Below are positions 1-4,896 of a stretch of DNA of 6,389 nucleotides, in pieces. Within the stretch, counting starts at the first letter, position 1. Each line of letters begins with the position of its first letter. The notes under the pieces are model-generated. The model was not told where the DNA came from. It saw only the letters and a program-made list of their open reading frames with translations, and searched no databases. Made by a program: the position numbers and the translations under genes. The DNA is taken from positions 1 to 6,389 of the forward strand of contig CAMLKW010000240.1 in the NCBI GenBank assembly GCA_946480605.1. The letters run 5' to 3'. Source of the DNA: an uncultured Roseateles sp. GTDB taxonomy: Bacteria > Pseudomonadota > Gammaproteobacteria > Burkholderiales > Burkholderiaceae.

Positions 1-1
1 C

Positions 2-376
2 CTGGACACCATCAAGACCGTGTTCCAGGACTTCGCGCTGGTCAACGGCACCTGGAACGTCGGCGGCGCCTTCGTGCGCCCGCAGGACATCAAGACGACG
101 GCGCTGCTGACCGTCGAGGGCGAACTGGACGACATCTCCGGCGCCGGCCAGACCAAGGCGGCCCATGACCTGTGCGCAGGCGTCGCCAAGGAGCACCAGT
201 TCCATTACGACGTCGAAGGCGCCGGCCACTACGGCATCTTCTCGGGCCGGCGCTGGCGCGACCTCGTTTACCCCGAGGTGCGCGACTTCATCGCCAAGTA
301 CGAAGCCGCGCCGCTGAAGAAGACGGCCAAGGCTGCGGCCAAACCGGCCGCCAAGCGCAGCACACGTAAAGCGTGA
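2..376 (+). CDS. phaZ: Intracellular polyhydroxybutyrate depolymerase, C-terminal part (5' end outside window)
   Basis: This is the last 124 codons of a gene that begins before the window; the frame is open from the first bases. The fragment matches the C-terminal half of intracellular PHB depolymerases of the Ralstonia PhaZ type, which hydrolyse stored polyhydroxybutyrate granules in the cytoplasm. Visible family segments are [19 protein letters not shown] (fragment residues 33-51), which should carry the triad aspartate, and [15 protein letters not shown] (71-85), whose His76 (nt 227-229) should be the triad histidine. The catalytic cysteine would lie upstream, out of view. After the expected domain end (around Tyr100) comes a basic, alanine-rich tail with [14 protein letters not shown], presumably disordered. 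A GTG at nt 20 is only an internal valine, not a start. The stop overlaps the next start in GTGA. The family call is recalled, not searched. Confidence 0.88.
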   Translation: MDTIKTVFQDFALVNGTWNVGGAFVRPQDIKTTALLTVEGELDDISGAGQTKAAHDLCAGVAKEHQFHYDVEGAGHYGIFSGRRWRDLVYPEVRDFIAKYEAAPLKKTAKAAAKPAAKRSTRKA

Positions 377-1017
377 GCCTCGCGGCCCTCATCGACGCCG
401 CACTGCCGCAGACCCAATGCACTCGCTGCGGCTACCCGGACTGCCGCCGCTACGCCGAGGCCATCGCCGCCGGTGAGGCCGGCATCAACCAGTGCCCGCC
501 CGGCGGCGCCGAAGGCGTGGCCCGGCTGGCCGCCATCACCGGCCGGCCGGCGCTGCCGCTGAACCCGGCCCACGGCATCGAGGCCACGCGCGGCGTGGCC
601 GTCATCGACGAGGCCTGGTGCATAGGCTGCACGCTGTGCATCAAGGCCTGCCCGGCGGACTGCATCGTCGGGGCTCCGAAGGCCATGCATGTCGTCGTCA
701 CCTCGCAATGCACCGGCTGCGAGCTGTGCGTGCCGGCCTGTCCAGTGGATTGCATCTCCATGCCCGAGGTGACCACCGCCACCGGCTGGGCCGCATGGAG
801 TCAGCCACTGGCAGAGCAAGCCCGCGAGCGCTACGCCTTCAAGCAATTTCGCCGCCACCGCGAGACCGAAGAGAACGACGCTCGCCTCGCGGCCAAGGCC
901 GAAGCCAAGCTGGCCGATCTGCCGGCGGCGTCTGCCATCACTGACCCGGGCCAGCTCGACCGCAAACGCATCGCTATCGAGGCTGCACTCGCCCGAGCCC
1001 GGGCCAGACGCGGCTGA
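373..1017 (+). CDS. rnfB: Stand-alone RnfB-type iron-sulfur ferredoxin protein
   Basis: The 214-residue product resembles RnfB/RsxB, the iron-sulfur subunit of the Rnf/Rsx electron-transport complex. Residues 12-45 form the Fe-S domain that opens RnfB ([20 protein letters not shown], then CPPGG), with Cys16, Cys19, Cys24 and Cys41 as likely ligands of one [4Fe-4S] cluster. Residues 79-128 form a two-cluster ferredoxin domain: Cys83/86/89/93 with Cys97, and Cys113/116/119/123 with Cys127. The membrane-anchoring hydrophobic N-terminus of E. coli RsxB is absent, so this form should be soluble. Residues 140-214 are a charged, Ala/Arg-rich helical extension. The start is GTG, chosen because it lies just before the conserved region and overlaps the previous stop by 4 nt; there is no clear Shine-Dalgarno, suggesting coupled translation. 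No other rnf genes are visible. The next gene is nth, as at the end of the E. coli rsx operon. Its electron partner here is unknown. Confidence 0.87.
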   Translation: MSLAALIDAALPQTQCTRCGYPDCRRYAEAIAAGEAGINQCPPGGAEGVARLAAITGRPALPLNPAHGIEATRGVAVIDEAWCIGCTLCIKACPADCIVGAPKAMHVVVTSQCTGCELCVPACPVDCISMPEVTTATGWAAWSQPLAEQARERYAFKQFRRHRETEENDARLAAKAEAKLADLPAASAITDPGQLDRKRIAIEAALARARARRG

Positions 1018-1027
1018 CAATACCGGC

Positions 1028-1672
1028 ATGAACGCCGCGCAGATCGACCGTTTCTTTGCCACGCTCAAAGCCGCCAACCCGGCGCCGCAGACCGAGCTGG
1101 AGTTCTCCAGCGTGTTCGAGCTGCTGACCGCCGTGCTGCTGTCCGCGCAGGCCACCGACGTCGGCGTCAACAAGGCCACGCGCAAGCTCTTCGCCGTTGC
1201 CAACACGCCGGCGCAAATCCTCGCGCTCGGCACCGATGGGCTGGAGTCGTACATCAAGACCATCGGCCTGTACCGCAGCAAGGCCAAGCACCTGCTGCAG
1301 ACCTGCCGCATGCTCATCGACCTGCACGGCGGCGAGGTGCCTCGTTCGCGCGAGGCGCTGGAGGCCTTGCCAGGCGTCGGCCGCAAGACGGCCAACGTCG
1401 TGCTCAACGTCGCCTTCGGCGAGCCGACGATGGCGGTCGACACGCACATCTTCCGCGTCGGCAATCGCACCGGCCTCGCGCCCGGCAAGACGCCGCTGGC
1501 CGTGGAGCTCGGTCTGCTGGAGCGCATCCCCGAGGTCTACCTCGTCGACGCTCATCACTGGCTGATCCTGCATGGCCGCTACGTCTGCCAGGCGCGCAAG
1601 CCACTCTGCAACGCTTGCGCCGTGATTCAGGAGTGCGACTACGGCCGCACCCTAAAATCCGCAGCCGCCTGA
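1028..1672 (+). CDS. nth: Endonuclease III (DNA glycosylase / AP lyase)
   Basis: This is a bifunctional base-excision repair enzyme that removes oxidised pyrimidines from DNA and cleaves the abasic strand by beta-elimination. The 214-residue length and all key positions coincide with the E. coli enzyme. The helix-hairpin-helix is LPGVGRKTANVVLN (residues 114-127) with catalytic Lys120, followed by VDTHIFRV with Asp138. The [4Fe-4S] loop has Cys187, Cys194, Cys197 and Cys203 in the C-x6-C-x2-C-x5-C spacing. This residue-for-residue numbering supports the ATG at 1028 as the start. The gene lies 10 nt after rnfB without an obvious Shine-Dalgarno, so it is probably translated from the same transcript. 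Nothing is missing or truncated. Confidence 0.97.
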   Translation: MNAAQIDRFFATLKAANPAPQTELEFSSVFELLTAVLLSAQATDVGVNKATRKLFAVANTPAQILALGTDGLESYIKTIGLYRSKAKHLLQTCRMLIDLHGGEVPRSREALEALPGVGRKTANVVLNVAFGEPTMAVDTHIFRVGNRTGLAPGKTPLAVELGLLERIPEVYLVDAHHWLILHGRYVCQARKPLCNACAVIQECDYGRTLKSAAA

Positions 1673-1684
1673 CACCCCTCATCC

Positions 1685-1897
1685 ATGGCCAGCCTGACCG
1701 ACCTGACCGACCGCGTGGAGCGCCTGCTCCTGCGTCACGACGAAATCCTACGCACCAACCTGCTGCTGCAGGTGCAGCTCACCGCCATCACGCAGGAGCG
1801 CGACAGCCTGCGCTCTCGGCTGAACGCGGCGCGCGCGCGCGTCGACGCGCTGCTGGAGCGCCTGCCCGTCGACTCGCCCAAGGAAGACCAGCCATGA
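1685..1897 (+). CDS. Small coiled-coil protein upstream of ZapA (ZapB-like, TIGR02449-type)
   Basis: The 70-residue product is almost entirely one predicted coiled coil: residues 4-60 have leucines and isoleucines at heptad-like spacing between charged residues (LTDLTDRVERLLLRHDEIL, then LLLQVQLTAITQERDSL). The last ten residues are polar and probably free. It has no membrane segment or signal peptide. Short coiled coils in exactly this place, directly before zapA, are common in gamma- and betaproteobacteria. I recall them as the TIGR02449 family, often described as ZapB-like. ZapB links ZapA-decorated FtsZ filaments to other division proteins, so a similar bridging role is an inference from position and shape only. 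The stop overlaps the zapA start in ATGA, which points to coupled, near-stoichiometric translation. The ATG at 1685 lacks a clear Shine-Dalgarno. A (GC)-alternating stretch at 1829-1842 encodes part of the helix. Confidence 0.8.
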   Translation: MASLTDLTDRVERLLLRHDEILRTNLLLQVQLTAITQERDSLRSRLNAARARVDALLERLPVDSPKEDQP

Positions 1898-2193
1898 AGC
1901 AGATGGAAGTGACCATCATGGGCCAGAGCTATCTGCTGGGCTGCCCGGAGGGCGGCGAAGCCGCGCTGACCGCAGCCGTCACCCACGTGGACAGTGAGAT
2001 GAGCGCGATCCGCGATGCCGGCAAGGTCAAGGCGCGCGAGCGCATCGCCGTGCTGGCCGCGCTGAACCTGGCTTACCAGCTCGCCGACGCGCCGCGTGAG
2101 GCAGCGCCCGCAGCACCCGTTGCCGGCCCCGACGTCGATGCCCTCATCCAACGCCTGGATGAAGCACTGGGTCACGACGGACAGCTGCTCTGA
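1894..2193 (+). CDS. zapA: Cell division protein ZapA
   Basis: ZapA is a cytoplasmic protein that binds FtsZ and cross-links its protofilaments, promoting Z-ring formation at midcell. The 99-residue product has the family layout: an N-terminal beta region carrying MEVTIMGQSYLLGCPEG (residues 4-20), a helix with the conserved segment around AAVTHVDSEM (27-36), and a long C-terminal coiled-coil helix with RERIAVLAALNLAYQL (48-63). The segment between about 66 and 80 is Ala/Pro-rich and likely a flexible break. The start at 1894 is chosen over upstream in-frame codons because it begins the conserved domain, overlaps the preceding stop by 4 nt and has AAGGAAG at 1880-1886 as Shine-Dalgarno. The -35 and -10 elements of the following 6S RNA gene straddle the end of this gene. 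Confidence 0.93.
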   Translation: MKQMEVTIMGQSYLLGCPEGGEAALTAAVTHVDSEMSAIRDAGKVKARERIAVLAALNLAYQLADAPREAAPAAPVAGPDVDALIQRLDEALGHDGQLL

Positions 2194-2205
2194 GCAGCGT
2201 AAAAT
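2178..2205 (+). promoter_or_regulatory. Putative sigma70 promoter of the 6S RNA gene
   Basis: A TAAAAT hexamer at 2200-2205 is a good -10 element. CGGACA at 2178-2183, 16 bp upstream, is a partial match to the TTGACA -35. Transcription would start near 2211-2212, just before the 5' strand of the closing stem of the 6S RNA. The -35 lies inside the end of zapA and the -10 just past its stop codon. Confidence 0.55.
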
Positions 2206-2210
2206 CTCCG

Positions 2211-2391
2211 TCGTCCACTGCTTTCCTCTGGGGCTTTATTTCCTTCATCCGATGCTCTTTGAGCAAGGGCTTGGAATATGCCGGATGGGCGTGAGCGTCT
2301 CGCGTCAGATGAACCCGAAGTCCGGATGACCTGGCCCACCTGATTACCCCTGGGTGTTCAGGATCTCGGCCCCCAGGATTGCGGTGGACAC
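2211..2391 (+). ncRNA. ssrS: 6S RNA (regulator of sigma70 RNA polymerase)
   Basis: 6S RNA imitates an open promoter and holds sigma70-RNA polymerase during slow growth; the polymerase leaves by copying a short pRNA from it. The call rests on position (directly after zapA, as in gamma- and betaproteobacteria), length (about 180 nt) and fold. The closing stem pairs GTCCACTGC (2213-2221) with GCGGTGGAC (2381-2389), one G-U pair. A second short stem pairs CTGGGG (2228-2233) with CCCCAG (2371-2376). The 5' bubble strand CTGGGGCTTTATTTC (2228-2242) lines up without gaps with E. coli CTGAGCCGATATTTC around its pRNA start, and is followed, as there, by a small hairpin (GCTC-TTT-GAGC, 2254-2264). The apical arm includes GGGC/GCCC (2267-2270 with 2334-2337), CCGGA/TCCGG (2281-2285 with 2321-2325) and a 7-bp tip hairpin (2289-2295 with 2299-2305). 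The ends are estimates, good to a few bases. No covariance-model search was possible. Confidence 0.88.
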
Positions 2392-2406
2392 CTTCTTACC
2401 CCTTAG

Positions 2407-2433
2407 CATCAGCCAATGAACTACTGGCTGATG
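2407..2433 (+). promoter_or_regulatory. Perfect 9-bp inverted repeat enclosing the EVE-gene start codon
   Basis: CATCAGCCA (2407-2415) is exactly complementary to TGGCTGATG (2425-2433), leaving the 9-nt loop ATGAACTAC that holds the start codon. The right arm encodes Trp4-Leu5-Met6 of the conserved EVE N-terminus; the left arm is non-coding. There is no Shine-Dalgarno in the 20 nt upstream and no T-tract after the stem, so it does not look like an intrinsic terminator. It could control translation initiation or mark processing between 6S RNA and the mRNA. Confidence 0.5.
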
Positions 2434-2874
2434 AAGTCCGAACCCGACGAGGCCTCCATCCTCGATTTGCAGAAGGCCGGCACCCTGCCCTGGACCGGCG
2501 TGCGCAACTACCAGGCACGCAATTTCATGCGTGACGACATGCAGCTGGGCGATGGCGTGCTGTTCTATCACTCATCATGCCCGGAGCCCGGCATCGCTGG
2601 CCTCGCCGAAGTCTGCAGTGAGGCCTATCCGGACGCCACGCAGTTCGACCCGGCCAGCCACTACTACGACGCCAAGTCCAAGCCCGAGGCACCGCGCTGG
2701 GTGCACGTGGACGTGCTCTGGCGCGAGACCACGCGTCTCTTGAGCCTGAAGGAAATGCGCGAGGCGCCCGAACTGGCCTCCATGCGCGTGCTGGAGCGCG
2801 GCAGCCGGTTGTCGATCACGCCCGTCACGCCCGCCGAGTGGCAGGCCGTGCTGAAGCGGCTGCGCCAGGCATGA
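2416..2874 (+). CDS. EVE-domain protein (THYN1-like, PUA-fold modified-base reader family)
   Basis: The 152-residue product is a single EVE domain, a PUA-like fold found in bacteria and in eukaryotic THYN1. Family members bind nucleic acids carrying modified bases; the natural ligand of bacterial stand-alone members is generally not known. Conserved signatures are NYWLMKSEPDE (residues 2-12), WTGVRNYQARNFMR (26-39), GDGVLFYHS (45-53), the strand GIAGLAEV (59-66), the DPASHYYD segment (78-85) and WVHVDV (95-100). The length is typical and nothing is missing. The ATG at 2416 gives the standard N-terminus. It has no visible Shine-Dalgarno and lies in the loop of a 9-bp inverted repeat. The gene starts about 25 nt after the end of the 6S RNA, so it may be expressed by read-through from that promoter. 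Its stop overlaps the start of the TauE/SafE gene in ATGA. A role in RNA or DNA modification sensing is inference from the family. Confidence 0.92.
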   Translation: MNYWLMKSEPDEASILDLQKAGTLPWTGVRNYQARNFMRDDMQLGDGVLFYHSSCPEPGIAGLAEVCSEAYPDATQFDPASHYYDAKSKPEAPRWVHVDVLWRETTRLLSLKEMREAPELASMRVLERGSRLSITPVTPAEWQAVLKRLRQA

Positions 2875-3683
2875 CGGCCGGCCTCATCGCCGAACTGCTG
2901 GCCTTGGGCCTGGCAGCCGGCTTTCTTGCTGGGCTGCTGGGCATAGGCGGTGGCATGTTACTGGTGCCTTTCCTGACCTTCATCCTGAGCCAGCGCGGCG
3001 TGGAGCCGGGCATGGCCGTGAAGATGGCCATTGCGACGTCCATGGCCACCATCATGTTCACGTCGCTGTCCAGCGTGCGCGCCCACCACAAGCGTGGTGC
3101 CGTGCGCTGGGACCTCGTCAAGGGGCTGGCGCCAGGCATCCTGGCCGGCGGCCTGCTGGCCGGCGCGGGACTGTTCGCGCTGCTGAAAGGTGCTTGGCTG
3201 GCACTGGTGTTCGGCGCCTTCGTCAGCTTCTCCGGCTGGCAGATGCTGCGCAACAAGCGGCCGGCGCCCAGCAGCCAGATGCCGGGCACCGCAGGCCAGT
3301 TGGGCGCCGGAGCCGGCATCGGCCTGCTGTCAGGCCTGGTGGGGGCTGGCGGTGGCTTCGTCAGCGTGCCTTTCATGGTCTGGTGCAACGTGCCGGTGCA
3401 TCTGGCCGTGGCCACCAGCGCAGCGCTGGGCTTTCCTATCGCGGTGGCCAACACGCTGGGCTACGTCGTCGGCGGATGGGGCATCGCGCCCGCATTGCCG
3501 GGCGCTTTCGGCTACCTCTACCTGCCGGCCCTGGTGGTGATTGCCGCGGCCAGCGTGACCATCGCACCGCTGGGCGCGCGAGTGGCCCACGCCATGGACG
3601 TATCGCAATTGAAGAAGGCCTTCGCGACGCTGCTGTTCGCGCTCGCGGCCTACATGCTCTGGAAGGGCTTCAGCGAGCTTTAG
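2871..3683 (+). CDS. TauE/SafE-family membrane anion carrier
   Basis: The 270-residue integral inner-membrane protein belongs to the TauE/SafE family, whose members move small sulfur-containing or organic anions such as sulfite or sulfoacetate. It shows the typical internal duplication: GFLAGLLGIGGGMLLVPF (residues 17-34) recurs as GLLSGLVGAGGGFVSVPF (151-168), each followed by a polar-poor helix (AVKMAIATSMATI at 49-61; AVATSAALGFPIA at 179-191). About eight hydrophobic segments are visible, with a short hydrophilic loop near 127-143. The ATG at 2871 overlaps the EVE stop by 4 nt and places the first helix right at the N-terminus; an upstream in-frame GTG at 2838 would lie deep in the EVE gene and is less likely. 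The substrate cannot be told from the sequence. The 3' end overlaps the convergent PAS-GGDEF gene by 4 nt, and no intrinsic terminator is evident. Confidence 0.92.
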   Translation: MTAGLIAELLALGLAAGFLAGLLGIGGGMLLVPFLTFILSQRGVEPGMAVKMAIATSMATIMFTSLSSVRAHHKRGAVRWDLVKGLAPGILAGGLLAGAGLFALLKGAWLALVFGAFVSFSGWQMLRNKRPAPSSQMPGTAGQLGAGAGIGLLSGLVGAGGGFVSVPFMVWCNVPVHLAVATSAALGFPIAVANTLGYVVGGWGIAPALPGAFGYLYLPALVVIAAASVTIAPLGARVAHAMDVSQLKKAFATLLFALAAYMLWKGFSEL

Positions 3684-4684
3684 CCGAAAGCAATGGACGC
3701 CAGCACCACCTGGTTGCCGCCCCGGCGCTGTGCCTCGTGCACGGCGTTCTCGCTGGCCGCCATCAGCTCATCCTGGCGCGAAGCCGTATGCGGGAAGCTG
3801 GACACGCCCATGGAGATGGACAGGCCGAGGTCCTGACCGTTCAGCACGACGATCTGCGCGGCACACTGGCGGCGCAGCTGCTCCATGCGCGCATGCGCCG
3901 TCGCCAGGCCCACGCCCGACAGCAGCACGGCGAAACGCTGTGCACCGATGCGGCAGGCCGAGTCCATCGCGCGCGTGTTGGCGCGCAGCATGCGGCCAAT
4001 GCCTTCCAGCAGGCGCTGCTGGGCCTCGTCGCCCAGTTCGGCAATCGCGGGGGACGCATCCAGCGCAATCACCACCAGCGCGAATTCACGGTGCTCGCGC
4101 GAGGACAGGTCGATCTCGCGCAGCAGCTGATCATCGAACTGCGGGCGCAGGTAGAGCCCGGACACCTCGTCGCGACCGGACCCCTGCTGCAGCTCGCGGC
4201 GGATCTGCTCGATGGCGCTCTGCTGCTGCTCAATCTGGCCCAGCGCACGCTGCAACTGCGACTCGCGATGGCGCTCCTCGGTGCGCTCGTGCCAGACCGA
4301 CAGCAGGAAGTCCGGGCCCAGCGCCAGCCGCGTGACGCTGAATTCGCGCCGCCTGCCCTTGATCTCCAGCTTGTGCTCGGACACCACCGGATGGCGTTGC
4401 GCCATCACCGTCTGCTCCACTCGCCGCAGCGCCGTGGTCTCGTCGGCCTTCAGCAATTCGGCGTCGGTATGGCCCACGACCGCCTCGCACTCGAACATGT
4501 GGGCCAGGCCCGCACTCGCGAACACATAGCGGCCGGTGGCAGCCGCCTTGATGGCGGCCTGGCTGCCCAGCGGCTCGATCAGCGCGACCAAGCCGGCCAG
4601 AGCCTCACCGCCCAGCTCAGCATGCCCGCCCAGCCATTGAGCCAGGCTGCCCGGCTGGGGCGACGAGGGATCGGTCATGTCCAT
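3680..4684 (-). CDS. PAS-GGDEF protein with degenerate active site, probable c-di-GMP receptor or inactive cyclase
   Basis: The 334-residue, apparently cytoplasmic protein has an N-terminal region (1-40), a PAS-like sensor domain (about 45-133, with GRYVFASAGLAHMF and VGHTDAELL), a coiled-coil linker (about 134-168, QLQRALGQIEQQQSAIEQI) and a C-terminal GGDEF domain (about 172-330). Active diguanylate cyclases carry GG(D/E)EF; here the position reads GAQRF (247-251, nt 3932-3946), and the FK..ND segment after the first metal site is also lost (LDASPAIAELGDEA, 208-221). The RxxD inhibitory-site motif is intact as RAMD (238-241), five residues before the GAQRF, exactly the canonical spacing. 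The end LSISMGVSSFP and ASENAVHEAQRRGGNQV keep the family pattern. Loss of synthesis with possible retained c-di-GMP binding is inference. The start could be 4684 or 4678 (MDM); neither has a good Shine-Dalgarno. It converges on the TauE/SafE gene with a 4-nt overlap and is divergent from the flavoprotein gene. Confidence 0.88.
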   Translation of the reverse strand: MDMTDPSSPQPGSLAQWLGGHAELGGEALAGLVALIEPLGSQAAIKAAATGRYVFASAGLAHMFECEAVVGHTDAELLKADETTALRRVEQTVMAQRHPVVSEHKLEIKGRRREFSVTRLALGPDFLLSVWHERTEERHRESQLQRALGQIEQQQSAIEQIRRELQQGSGRDEVSGLYLRPQFDDQLLREIDLSSREHREFALVVIALDASPAIAELGDEAQQRLLEGIGRMLRANTRAMDSACRIGAQRFAVLLSGVGLATAHARMEQLRRQCAAQIVVLNGQDLGLSISMGVSSFPHTASRQDELMAASENAVHEAQRRGGNQVVLASIAFG

Positions 4685-4896
4685 GGAATCGTTTGAATGC
4701 GATCGCGTGCCAACGGCGGGGAACCGGGCTTGCCCTGTGTCAAGGGACTGTAGTGGGGCGCGAGCGAGGCCAGCAAGGCCAGCTCACCCCACGAATCGGG
4801 CCTCCCCCCTAAGACGCCCGTCGGATCAGCTGGCGTCCATCCTACAGAGTTTCAACACCGCCGCCCGCGACAATCAGCCCCCTGGACGGGAGGCTT
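4685..4896. other. Divergent intergenic region with a compound hairpin
   Basis: This 212-bp spacer separates the minus-strand PAS-GGDEF gene from the plus-strand flavoprotein gene and must hold both promoters, but no convincing -35/-10 pair could be assigned for either. On the minus strand a perfect TTGACA lies at 4743-4738, but no -10 follows at the usual distance. On the plus strand TACAGA (4843-4848) is a weak -10 candidate. A compound inverted repeat occupies 4753-4792: GTGGGG (4753-4758) with CCCCAC (4787-4792), GAGC (4762-4765) with GCTC (4782-4785), and GGCC (4768-4771) with GGCC (4777-4780). GCGATCGC at 4699-4706 is an isolated palindrome. GGGAGG at 4888-4893 is the Shine-Dalgarno of the flavoprotein gene. 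No credible small gene was seen here. Confidence 0.5.

Noticed and set aside
268..1527. Long minus-strand open frame of 419 codons opposite phaZ, rnfB and nth
   Set aside because: It is a shadow of three well-supported plus-strand genes in high-GC DNA, and its low-complexity Ala/Arg/Gly product matches no family I know.
1653..1658. TAAAAT as a possible -10 box before the ZapB-like gene
   Set aside because: No -35-like hexamer is found at 16-18 bp upstream, and the site lies inside the nth coding end; an independent promoter is possible but unsupported.
1829..1850. Alternating GC run (1829-1842) and the 14-nt palindrome at 1837-1850 as a Z-DNA or protein-binding site
   Set aside because: It encodes an ordinary Ala-Arg-rich stretch of the coiled coil and is expected by chance at this GC content.
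2096..2329. 77-codon open frame across the end of zapA and the 6S region
   Set aside because: It overlaps the zapA 3' end in another frame and lies across paired elements of the 6S RNA; no coding signal is apparent.
2407..2433. Inverted repeat read as the intrinsic terminator of 6S RNA
   Set aside because: The stem is only moderately GC-rich, has no following T-tract and its right half is coding sequence of the next gene.
3194..4696. Long plus-strand open frame of 500 codons
   Set aside because: It runs out of frame through the TauE/SafE gene and antisense to the PAS-GGDEF gene; the composition is that of a GC-rich shadow frame.
4738..4743. TTGACA on the minus strand as -35 of the PAS-GGDEF gene
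   Set aside because: The bases at the proper -10 distance are GC-rich (CCCGCC), so there is no matching -10 element.
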